A stretch of 33,567 nucleotides of DNA from an uncultured Bacteroidota bacterium (GTDB taxonomy: Bacteria > Bacteroidota > Bacteroidia > Chitinophagales > Saprospiraceae): contig CALMBD010000058.1 in the NCBI GenBank assembly GCA_937861115.1, forward strand, positions 1 through 33,567, read 5' to 3'. The position numbers and the translations under genes are program-made. The stretch's first letter is position 1. Every line of letters begins with the position of its first letter. Of the stretch, positions 1 through 6,181 are shown piece by piece. The notes under the pieces are model-generated. The model ran no database searches and was not told the DNA's origin. It saw only the letters and a list, made by a program, of their open reading frames with translations.

Positions 1-138
1 CAGCGAGCGATACCTGGTTTATTGAGTGGCGAATGATTTATCACTGTCTTTTTTGGTGTCGTTTTATCTTTGAGTAGGGGGCTTAACTTAATGGGGTTAG
101 TGCATTGTTCTCGGATTTTATTTATTTATTCATTTTCA

Positions 139-158
139 ACACTATATACCGATAGTGT
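139..158 (-). terminator. AT-rich hairpin just after the first HEPN-like gene
   Basis: A perfect 7-base inverted repeat (arms 139-145 and 152-158, loop 6) lies directly beyond the stop codon of the gene ending at 162. On the minus strand it is followed by A/T-rich sequence without a clean T-run, so it is only a weak candidate for a transcription terminator. Nothing else recognisable is seen in bases 1-161. Confidence 0.3.
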
Positions 159-161
159 GCT

Positions 162-869
162 TCATTTGAATACTATTTTTGAATAACTGTGTTCCATTAT
201 GTTGTGCTTTGAAATTTCGTGCTGCAACACTAATTCGTAGAAAAAGGTATTCGTTTCTTCGATGAGGAAAAACACACAATTCCAATCCAAAAAATTTATA
301 GGCTTCGAAACCTCGAAATCAAAATTTTTTCCTTTGTATGAAATGCTTACAGATGGCTTGCAATGGAAACCACCATTATGAATTGTATTTCGAGAAAAGG
401 CATATATTTTTACCAACTCTTCATAGTCAATATTAACCCCTGCCTTTTGTATCAGTTTACATAACAAGTTCTTTATAGAGTTGTCGGCTACGTTAATTTT
501 CTCACCAATAAGCCTTGCACAAGTTTCAAGGTTTACAAAAAATTTTAAGAATAGTCCGCTTTTCATTTCTTCATCGAAATGAAACAACCTATCATTAATG
601 AATTTATGTTTCTCTTCATCGGTGTTATACTTTTGCTTATTCCATAAGTCAAGAGTTGGAAAAAACTCTTTTCGGGCTAAGGTTATCAAATAATAAGATT
701 GCAATATTTCACGATTAAACACAAAATATAATACTCTTGTATCTTTTTTTTCGTCCCAACTATTGCTGTTGACTAATGCCGAAATGTAATTAGTATTCAA
801 CTTGCTTAATTGAGCAAGCCTTTTTTGATGTTCTTCAATTAAATTTTGTGTTAAGGATATATTATACAT
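162..869 (-). CDS. Small HEPN-like hypothetical protein
   Basis: A 235-residue protein of unknown function. It is soluble, probably mostly alpha-helical, with no signal peptide or membrane segment. The sequence RNTIHNGG at residues 160-167 (Arg160, His164) resembles the RN..H motif of HEPN-superfamily proteins, many of which are RNases in toxin-antitoxin, abortive-infection and CRISPR-linked systems. Spacing here is Rx3H rather than the commoner Rx4-6H, so catalytic activity is uncertain. It starts 9 bases after the stop of the PLD-Hsp70 gene, so the two are probably translated from one transcript and may work together, perhaps as partner effector or antitoxin; that is inference. Codon and base composition are AT-rich like the other three island genes and unlike the rest of the window. 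No specific family was recognised from the sequence alone. Confidence 0.75.
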   Translation of the reverse strand: MYNISLTQNLIEEHQKRLAQLSKLNTNYISALVNSNSWDEKKDTRVLYFVFNREILQSYYLITLARKEFFPTLDLWNKQKYNTDEEKHKFINDRLFHFDEEMKSGLFLKFFVNLETCARLIGEKINVADNSIKNLLCKLIQKAGVNIDYEELVKIYAFSRNTIHNGGFHCKPSVSISYKGKNFDFEVSKPINFLDWNCVFFLIEETNTFFYELVLQHEISKHNIMEHSYSKIVFK

Positions 870-878
870 GATTTTGAA

Positions 879-1880
879 TTAAAAAACAAGTTGTCCTACT
901 AAATAAGTTGCTGAAATTTCACTTCCCGTATCAATACTTTTTGCTCTTACGGTTAAAAGACCATTCTTATCAAGAGTAAAATGAACACTAATTCCTGATT
1001 GTCCTGCTAACTTTGGTGGTAAGTCTGCTATCAAGAATTTACCAATATTATGATTATAAGAGCAATAGTCATGTTCGCCTTTAAAAGTTTCTATACTAAT
1101 TGACGTTTGATTGTCAACAGTGGTATAGTAGTTGCCAAAATTTGAATATGGAACAACTATTCCTTTATTGATGAGTATTGAAAATCTACCGTCAATACCG
1201 TCAATTCTAGATTTTATTCCGAGTGCAGTTGTAGTTTTCTTTATTATTTCAACTTGACTAATTCTGTGGTATTCAGTTGATAAAAATGTGTTCGTCGGTA
1301 ATACTCTGGTTGCTGCCTCAAAAAATACTTTATTGTTCTCTTGTTTACCATGATAGTATAAATCAAATGCAAGATAATTTTTTGTTGAAAAAATATCAAA
1401 CATAGACAATTCTTCAAATTTCCTTTTTATTGCAAAAGTTGATTTGTTCAAACTTTGGCATAATTTTTCAAATTCAGTTTTGAATTGCTGTACTAAAAAT
1501 GGATGATTTTGAAATAATACTATATTCTCAATATTCCTACTTTCGGCATAATATGTCCAATTGTATGAACCATTTATCAAAACTTGATTGTCAATTATGC
1601 AAAATTTATGATGCATCGGATTATCTGCATTTCCGTAATACAGATTTCCACCAAGATTGATCAACTCTTGAAAGTTCAAACCCCAATCCCCATTATTTAT
1701 AAAATCATCTATTACTATCACGGAAACATTAACCCCTTGCCGCCTCTTTTGACACAATTTCTCAAAGAGATGAAAATTCGTAAACCAAGCGACTGCTATT
1801 TTTATATCAAATTTTGCATTCTCTAATTGGTCTAAAACAACCTGTCGTATTCCTGAAAAGTAGGCAGTTGAGGTATCCAT
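879..1880 (-). CDS. PLD-family (HKD) protein fused to Hsp70 substrate-binding domain
   Basis: A 333-residue protein counted from ATG at 1880. The open frame runs to 2018, but that part overlaps a hairpin and the end of the previous gene and encodes a low-quality extension, so the internal Met is preferred. Residues about 1-140 form one phospholipase D-like domain: H90-x-K92-x4-D97 (HHKFCIID) followed by GSYNWT, as in PLDc_2-type nucleases such as Nuc or the mitochondrial family. A single HKD implies homodimerisation for activity. After a linker, residues about 235-333 match the beta-sandwich substrate-binding domain of DnaK: IVVPYS, the TTVDNQTSISI stretch, FKGEH, a glycine-containing GKF strand, LPP, VHFTLDKNGLLTVRAK and TGSE appear in the Hsp70 order. 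There is no Hsp70 ATPase domain. The predicted role, a nuclease guided by a peptide- or misfolded-protein-binding domain, is inference. It probably forms an operon with the HEPN-like gene 9 bases downstream. Confidence 0.85.
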   Translation of the reverse strand: MDTSTAYFSGIRQVVLDQLENAKFDIKIAVAWFTNFHLFEKLCQKRRQGVNVSVIVIDDFINNGDWGLNFQELINLGGNLYYGNADNPMHHKFCIIDNQVLINGSYNWTYYAESRNIENIVLFQNHPFLVQQFKTEFEKLCQSLNKSTFAIKRKFEELSMFDIFSTKNYLAFDLYYHGKQENNKVFFEAATRVLPTNTFLSTEYHRISQVEIIKKTTTALGIKSRIDGIDGRFSILINKGIVVPYSNFGNYYTTVDNQTSISIETFKGEHDYCSYNHNIGKFLIADLPPKLAGQSGISVHFTLDKNGLLTVRAKSIDTGSEISATYLVGQLVF

Positions 1881-1914
1881 TTTGCTTTTATTTATTTTCT
1901 TTTTAGTTTCCGAG

Positions 1915-1972
1915 AACGATGGCTTCCTTGTCAGCCGCCGGCTTAGCGAGCGGTTAGCAGGGAAGCATTGTT
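1915..1972. repeat. attC-like imperfect hairpin between island genes
   Basis: A 58-base imperfect inverted repeat, GC-rich inside an AT-rich island. It begins with AAC (1915-1917) and ends with GTT (1970-1972). The arms 1919-1938 and 1950-1968 pair with a few mismatches and an extra base on one side. The layout, with AAC and GTT triplets bounding an imperfect stem, resembles integron attC sites, but the full RYYYAAC/GTTRRRY consensus is absent. It sits between the TIGR02391-type gene and the PLD-Hsp70 gene. It could equally be a terminator-like or fold-back repeat. Confidence 0.5.
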
Positions 1973-1989
1973 GTGAGCAGTTTTTATTG

Positions 1990-2724
1990 TCACAGTTTAT
2001 AAAATACTGATTTGTCAAGTTGTCGATATAGGAATGAAATAAGGCTAAGAATATCTAAGCAGTCTTGCTTGTCGATTGGCCAAGTTATGGCAGGCTCATG
2101 AGCTGTAGGATTTCTAATTGCACTCATTAGTCCACCAGAAATAAATTTAATGCCGTCTTGAAAGTCTTTGTCGGTTTGAGTCTGACAGGCAGTCACTTTT
2201 AATACACCGTTGTCGCAACCCCAAACATTCAGCATTAGGGGTTGCCCGTCTTTGTCACTTTGAGATTTAGTTTTTACGTCTTTATTATACGCCTTAGCAC
2301 TTTCAAAAACTGCGTGAAAAAAATTACTTTGCAAGAATAGTTTTTGCGAATGTTTAACCACTTCTGAATGAAAATTACGTTTCAAAAATTCGTCAAGATT
2401 GTCTTTATATAAAAGGTTATAAGGGCAACCATTTTTTTCTAAAAATTCAATGGTCTGTTTTTTGTGGTCTTGAGGTGTCAATTCCAAGCAAAAACCAATA
2501 AGTCTTTTTGTTCTTTCTGTACTGTCTAAACGTGTCTTGGCAAGAGAGAGCACCCAGTCATAAAGCGTTTTGGCTCTTACAGAAGTAATCGAAGCGTTTG
2601 GAAAGATCTCTTTACTAACCCTTAAAATGGATTGTCCTATTCGGTCAATTTCGTTAACAGAAGTTGAGTATTTTAAAGCATCTCCAATTTGTGTTGCAAT
2701 ATGTCGGTAGTTTATTTCTTGCAT
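1990..2724 (-). CDS. TIGR02391-type (Ymh) HEPN-family protein
   Basis: A 244-residue soluble protein. The C-terminal third, GLMSAIRNPTAHEP followed by a helical segment DCLDILSLISFLYRQLD (about residues 198-238), is characteristic of the TIGR02391 (hypothetical Ymh) family, a HEPN-fold group often found in mobile or restriction/defence neighbourhoods. R204, N205 and H209 form a standard Rx4H HEPN motif, so RNase activity is possible. The N-terminal part is helical and less conserved. It is AT-rich like its neighbours and is bracketed by hairpins at 1915-1972 and 2748-2819, which makes it look like an independent cassette rather than a tightly coupled operon gene. No membrane segment or signal peptide is visible. 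The family assignment is fairly secure; the biological role is not known from sequence. Confidence 0.82.
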   Translation of the reverse strand: MQEINYRHIATQIGDALKYSTSVNEIDRIGQSILRVSKEIFPNASITSVRAKTLYDWVLSLAKTRLDSTERTKRLIGFCLELTPQDHKKQTIEFLEKNGCPYNLLYKDNLDEFLKRNFHSEVVKHSQKLFLQSNFFHAVFESAKAYNKDVKTKSQSDKDGQPLMLNVWGCDNGVLKVTACQTQTDKDFQDGIKFISGGLMSAIRNPTAHEPAITWPIDKQDCLDILSLISFLYRQLDKSVFYKL

Positions 2725-2747
2725 TGTTCGTTCTAAAAATTGCCCAT

Positions 2748-2819
2748 AACGGTTGGCTTGCCGCCGTGCGTTGGGTTTGCGGGCTGGCTGTTCGGCGGCA
2801 TTGACAGCAAGCTATAGTT
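2748..2819. repeat. attC-like imperfect hairpin between island genes
   Basis: A 72-base inverted repeat with AAC at 2748-2750 and GTT at 2817-2819. Paired blocks are GCTTG (2756-2760) with CAAGC (2808-2812) and TGCCGCCG (2759-2766) with CGGCGGCA (2793-2800); a few bases next to the AAC/GTT triplets are unpaired. It fills the gap between the RelA/SpoT gene and the TIGR02391-type gene. The shape resembles an integron attC recombination site, but no integrase is in view and consensus boxes are incomplete. Confidence 0.5.
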
Positions 2820-4123
2820 GGCAGCGATAATTCTATAAATCATCAAGTTCCTTTTTAAGTTTTTCTTTTATAGTATTCGTCGGCATTTTGTCAACTACTT
2901 TTGTTGTCAAAGATTTTAGCCTCTGATAACTATCTTTCAAGTATTCTTCGGCTGGCGTTTCAATACCGTGCAAGAGATAATTTCTAATTTGTCTTAATTG
3001 TCTTAGTTCATCTGCTTCTTTTAAAGTCAGAATTTGTTTTTCTTTAAGAATTTTAAAATCAGGGATTAGATACTTGTTTGGACGAATTTGCTCGTCTTTA
3101 AGTATTTCTCTAACCGCTTTTTCTAGTATTACCCAACAACGAACAAATGATTCAAATCCAGATGCTTTCTTTTCGGATATATGAAGGTTCTTAAAGTAGC
3201 TCTTAAGGTTGATTTTGTCATTATCATAAAATTCAACTAAGAGCATGTTTAAAAGTTGATCGGTTACAGATTCGGGCAGGTCTACATTTACCTTTTTGAT
3301 ATAATTATAAAATTCATTTACATCTAACTTTTTTATTGTATTCAAGTAGTTGTTGAGTAAGTATGTATCACCAAGTTTTACTTTGTTTAAATAGTCTTTG
3401 TTGATGTTGCTTAAAAGAAAGTTCGTTAGCTCGTACTTATCCTTAATTTCATTTTGCTTTTTAGTTCTTTCTGCCATTGCTGATTGAAGTCTTTCAAGTG
3501 CAATTTCTCCACTTAAAACCAAACCATTTATCTCATCAAGGATTGCTAGTTCTTCTTTTGAAAGATTGCCCGAAAAAGGTTTATAGACTAAGTCATGTTC
3601 AACTTCTGACCAAGCGTGCATAAGTACGGACGCTACTTGTATTTCTGCAAGGGTGTCAAAATACCTTTTTGTAGAAGTTTCTTCCTTTAGTTTTACTCTG
3701 TAATGTGTCGCCCAATAACCTGAAAAACGCTTTTCATATTTAGGTGTGTATGCTTCATTTGGAAATGTTTTTGTCTTGATAACTTTGAAAAGTTCATTTA
3801 TTACTTCGTCAATTATTTCTCTCTCAGATGGAAAGTAAAGTGAAACACGAATACCTGCTAAGTCAACAATATCGTCATAAATTTCGCCTATAGTTTGGTA
3901 TTTTTTATCTTCATTCCGCTTAATCAACTTGTCTTTAAGTCGGTCAGGTCGCTTAGCACGATGAGTCACAATGGCTTTTATGCCTAGATTGAAAAGCTGG
4001 TCTTCAATCTTGGATGCAACTATCTGGGATAACTTTTGATAAAAGTCAAACTCCTTGTTGTATTGTCTTATGAAGTCGTCAATCACTTTCATTGTTATGC
4101 CTTTATATTATTACTGCCAACTA
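2815..4123. repeat. 10-base inverted repeats bracketing the RelA/SpoT gene
   Basis: TAGTTGGCAG at 2815-2824 and its exact reverse complement CTGCCAACTA at 4114-4123 flank the gene, lying 8 and 21 bases outside its stop and start. The left copy overlaps the end of the hairpin at 2748-2819, and the right copy sits 3 bases from the hairpin at 4127-4179. The arrangement suggests ends of an exchangeable cassette, but no transposase or target duplication is visible. Confidence 0.45.
2833..4092 (-). CDS. RelA/SpoT-domain nucleotidyltransferase with C-terminal HEPN-like motif
   Basis: A 419-residue protein. Residues about 20-175 show a RelA/SpoT synthetase domain: THRAKRPDRLKDKL (43-56), IYDDIVDLAGIRV (71-83), GYWATHYRV (125-133) and EIQVASVLMHAWSEVEH (150-166), which correspond in order to the substrate-binding and catalytic motifs of small alarmone synthetases. 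No HD hydrolase, TGS or ACT domain is present. A long helical region follows, and near the C-terminus RQIRNYLLHG contains R370, N371 and H375, a HEPN-type Rx4H motif. Relatives make (p)ppGpp, or, as toxic small alarmone synthetases and CapRel-type defence proteins, modify nucleotides or tRNA; which applies here cannot be told from sequence. The gene is AT-rich and is bounded by 10-base perfect inverted repeats at 2815-2824 and 4114-4123, suggesting it moves as a unit. Confidence 0.85.
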   Translation of the reverse strand: MKVIDDFIRQYNKEFDFYQKLSQIVASKIEDQLFNLGIKAIVTHRAKRPDRLKDKLIKRNEDKKYQTIGEIYDDIVDLAGIRVSLYFPSEREIIDEVINELFKVIKTKTFPNEAYTPKYEKRFSGYWATHYRVKLKEETSTKRYFDTLAEIQVASVLMHAWSEVEHDLVYKPFSGNLSKEELAILDEINGLVLSGEIALERLQSAMAERTKKQNEIKDKYELTNFLLSNINKDYLNKVKLGDTYLLNNYLNTIKKLDVNEFYNYIKKVNVDLPESVTDQLLNMLLVEFYDNDKINLKSYFKNLHISEKKASGFESFVRCWVILEKAVREILKDEQIRPNKYLIPDFKILKEKQILTLKEADELRQLRQIRNYLLHGIETPAEEYLKDSYQRLKSLTTKVVDKMPTNTIKEKLKKELDDL

Positions 4124-4126
4124 CCC

Positions 4127-4179
4127 CACCTAATGAATAATCAAAACCCGTACTTCACCTTTTCATTATTCGTTAGGTG
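4127..4179. repeat. Hairpin upstream of RelA/SpoT gene, attC-like
   Basis: The 15-base arms 4127-4141 and 4165-4179 pair at 14 of 15 positions around a 23-base loop. On the minus strand the left side reads ACCTAAC, a match to the attC box RYYYAAC; the other side reads ATTAGGT, one base off GTTRRRY. It lies at the upstream edge of the AT-rich island. Confidence 0.45.
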
Positions 4180-4205
4180 CGTTTATGCCCCCTCCATACG
4201 AAACC

Positions 4206-4240
4206 GCCCCTGCTACCAACATATCGTCGGTAGCAGGGGC
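4206..4240. repeat. Perfect 12-base-arm hairpin at island edge
   Basis: The arms GCCCCTGCTACC (4206-4217) and its exact reverse complement (4229-4240) surround an 11-base loop. There is no T-run on either side, so a simple intrinsic terminator is unlikely. It is followed by GTTGGCA, sharing TTGGCA with the cassette-end repeat at 2815-2824. It may mark the island boundary. Confidence 0.5.
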
Positions 4241-4333
4241 GTTGGCATGCATCAGGGTATGGGTGTATGATCATCTGATTTTAATAAAGCGTGCCGAAAG
4301 TTAACCGGTGTTTTCAAATAACCAAAACAAAAT

Positions 4334-4374
4334 GCGCAAATTTTTAAGTCGTCAAGGAGGCATTTGCGCTTTTT
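4334..4374. terminator. Candidate bidirectional terminator after the symporter gene
   Basis: The 8-base arms GCGCAAAT (4334-4341) and ATTTGCGC (4362-4369) surround a 20-base loop, with T5 after the right arm on the plus strand and a T-rich stretch on the minus strand. It lies about 105 bases beyond the symporter stop codon. The large loop lowers confidence. Confidence 0.4.
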
Positions 4375-4478
4375 CCTGGCCTTTTTCATAATCCCGGTGC
4401 AGGTTGGGCGGCCTTGATAACATCGCCGGGCAGTTCACGTACGCAGCCCCGGTACCTGAGGATATCCCACTCATGCAA

Positions 4479-6083
4479 TTACCAGAACACCGTATACAAA
4501 GCCGTCAATATCCCGCAAATGATCACGCCGCCCACAATAAAGGACGGCTCCACCCGGAACAGTTTGACGTCGATCTCGATGGAGGTGTCTTCCTTGTTCC
4601 GCGACAGCGACATGACGACCATCAGCCCTACGATCAGGACAAATACCCACCCCAGCCGGTCGAGGAACGGGATTTCCGGCGCCAGGAACTTGAACGCAGC
4701 CGACAGCGGTATGGTCAGCAGCGCAGCGGCAAGCGCCGCTCCCGACGTCGTGCGCCGCCAGAACATGCCCAGCAGGAAAATGGCGAAGGCGCCCGGCGTG
4801 ATGAAACTCATGTATTCCTGGATGAACTGGTAGGTCTGCTCCAGCGAGCGCAGTTGCGGCGCGACCATGATGGCGATCAGCATCGAAACGGCGATCGCGA
4901 TCTTGCCCACGCGCACGAGTTTGGCGTCCGAGGCTTCTTTGTCGAAATACCTTTTATATATGTCCAGGCTGAAAATGGTGGCGACGCTGTTGGCCTTACC
5001 CGCGAGCGAAGCCACTACCGCTGCGATCAGCGCGGCAAACGCCAGACCCTTCATGCCCATCGGCAGCAGGTTGAGCAGCGTCGGGTAGGCAAAATCGGGC
5101 TTTACCACGCCGTTGGCGTCCAGCATTTCCTGCTGAAACATCCCCTCCGAATACAATACGAAGGCGGAAATGCCCGGCAGCACCACGATCACCGGGATCA
5201 GGAGTTTCAGAAACGCGGCGAAAAGGATGCCCTTGCGCGCAGTAGGCAGGTCGGCGCCCAGGGCGCGCTGGATGATGTACTGGTTGCAACCCCAATAGTT
5301 CAGGTTGTTGATCCACATGGCCCCGATCAGCACGGTCAGGCCGGGCAGGTCCTTGTAATACTGGTGACCTTTCGGCAGGATCATGTGAAAATGCGAAGGC
5401 GCTTTTTCGCGGATCAGCGCCAGTCCGGCAAACACACCTTCCGATCCGTAATGCTCGGCCACCATGCTCAGGGCCAGGTACACCGTTGCCAGGCCGCCCA
5501 GCACCAGCACCGCCACCTGCACGACATCGGTATAGCCGATCACCCGCATGCCGCCGATGGTGATGAATATGGCGAACAGGGCAAGTCCCAGTATGGCCGC
5601 ATAGAAATCCAGACCGGTGGTCAGTTCCAGCGCCAGCGCGCCGAGGTAAAGGATGGAGGTCAGGTTGACGAACACGTAGGCCAGCAGCCAGAAAACGGCC
5701 ATCAGGGTGGCCACCAGCGGACTGTAACGGCTGCGCAAAAACTGCGGCATCGTGTATATCTTGTTTTTGAGGTACACCGGAACAAAAAAAACGGCCACGA
5801 CCAGCAGCGTGGCTGCCGACATCCATTCATAGGTGGAAATGGCCAGGCCGATGGCAAAACCGGAGCCCGACATGCCGATAAAGTGTTCGGCAGAGATATT
5901 GGAAGCGATCAGGGAGGCGCCGATGGCCCAATAGGTGAGCGAGCCTTCCGCCAGAAAATAATCCCCTGCGGTGTTGTCGCCCGTCTGTTTGCGGCGGTAG
6001 ATCCAGTAGCCGTATGCCGAAACGGCAATAAAATAAAGGGCGAAGACGAGGTAGTCTAACAGGTGGAGACCGGTGGTGTGCAT
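4479..6083 (-). CDS. Sodium/sugar symporter (SSS family, vSGLT-like)
   Basis: A 534-residue inner-membrane protein with about 14 hydrophobic segments, as in the sodium:solute symporter family. It is expected to import a sugar or similar solute using the sodium gradient. ASNISAEHFIGMSGSG (60-75) corresponds to the broken first core helix, and INNLNYWGCNQYIIQRALG (258-276) to the galactose-binding and gate region of Vibrio vSGLT, whose gate tyrosine lies in the same NYWG context. The vSGLT glutamine next to the glutamate in the first motif is replaced by His67, which may shift substrate preference. The length is typical. The 98-base gap to the upstream gene contains a weak minus-10-like box (TATACTTG, 6107-6114) and a perfect 12-base palindrome, suggesting its own regulated promoter. 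The substrate is unknown. Confidence 0.9.
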   Translation of the reverse strand: MHTTGLHLLDYLVFALYFIAVSAYGYWIYRRKQTGDNTAGDYFLAEGSLTYWAIGASLIASNISAEHFIGMSGSGFAIGLAISTYEWMSAATLLVVAVFFVPVYLKNKIYTMPQFLRSRYSPLVATLMAVFWLLAYVFVNLTSILYLGALALELTTGLDFYAAILGLALFAIFITIGGMRVIGYTDVVQVAVLVLGGLATVYLALSMVAEHYGSEGVFAGLALIREKAPSHFHMILPKGHQYYKDLPGLTVLIGAMWINNLNYWGCNQYIIQRALGADLPTARKGILFAAFLKLLIPVIVVLPGISAFVLYSEGMFQQEMLDANGVVKPDFAYPTLLNLLPMGMKGLAFAALIAAVVASLAGKANSVATIFSLDIYKRYFDKEASDAKLVRVGKIAIAVSMLIAIMVAPQLRSLEQTYQFIQEYMSFITPGAFAIFLLGMFWRRTTSGAALAAALLTIPLSAAFKFLAPEIPFLDRLGWVFVLIVGLMVVMSLSRNKEDTSIEIDVKLFRVEPSFIVGGVIICGILTALYTVFW

Positions 6084-6097
6084 AGGATGTCAGGAAT

Positions 6098-6109
6098 TTG
6101 TCCGGACAA
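6098..6109. promoter_or_regulatory. 12-base perfect palindrome upstream of the symporter
   Basis: TTGTCCGGACAA lies 15-26 bases upstream of the symporter start and overlaps a weak TAnnTTTG-like box, TATACTTG (minus strand, 6107-6114). Its position at the expected transcription start makes it a candidate operator for a repressor. A regulator gene is not visible nearby. Confidence 0.35.
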
Positions 6110-6181
6110 GTATAAGTCGCCCGGGCCTTTGGTTGTCTCGGTGGCGGTACTAAAAAGTAAGGGACAACTTCCGGTCCCGAC

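Larger units (their letters stand above)
4093..4478. other. Gene-free stretch at the right edge of the island
   Basis: These 386 bases hold no credible gene. They contain the cassette-end repeat (4114-4123), two strong hairpins (4127-4179 and 4206-4240) and a terminator-like hairpin (4334-4374). Base composition changes here from AT-rich on the left to GC-rich on the right, so this is the likely junction between the acquired island and the core chromosome. Confidence 0.6.

Noticed and set aside
1881-2018. 46-codon N-terminal extension of the PLD-Hsp70 gene
   Set aside because: It covers the hairpin 1915-1972 and overlaps the end of the preceding gene; the peptide is unlike PLD-family N-termini.
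4332-4391. 19-codon frame starting inside the terminator-like hairpin
   Set aside because: Too short, lies within a hairpin and T-run, and has no ribosome-binding context.
4404-6059. 551-codon plus-strand open frame
   Set aside because: It is antisense to the symporter, rich in His, Gln and Arg in low-complexity runs, and has no family resemblance; a by-product of GC-rich codon use.
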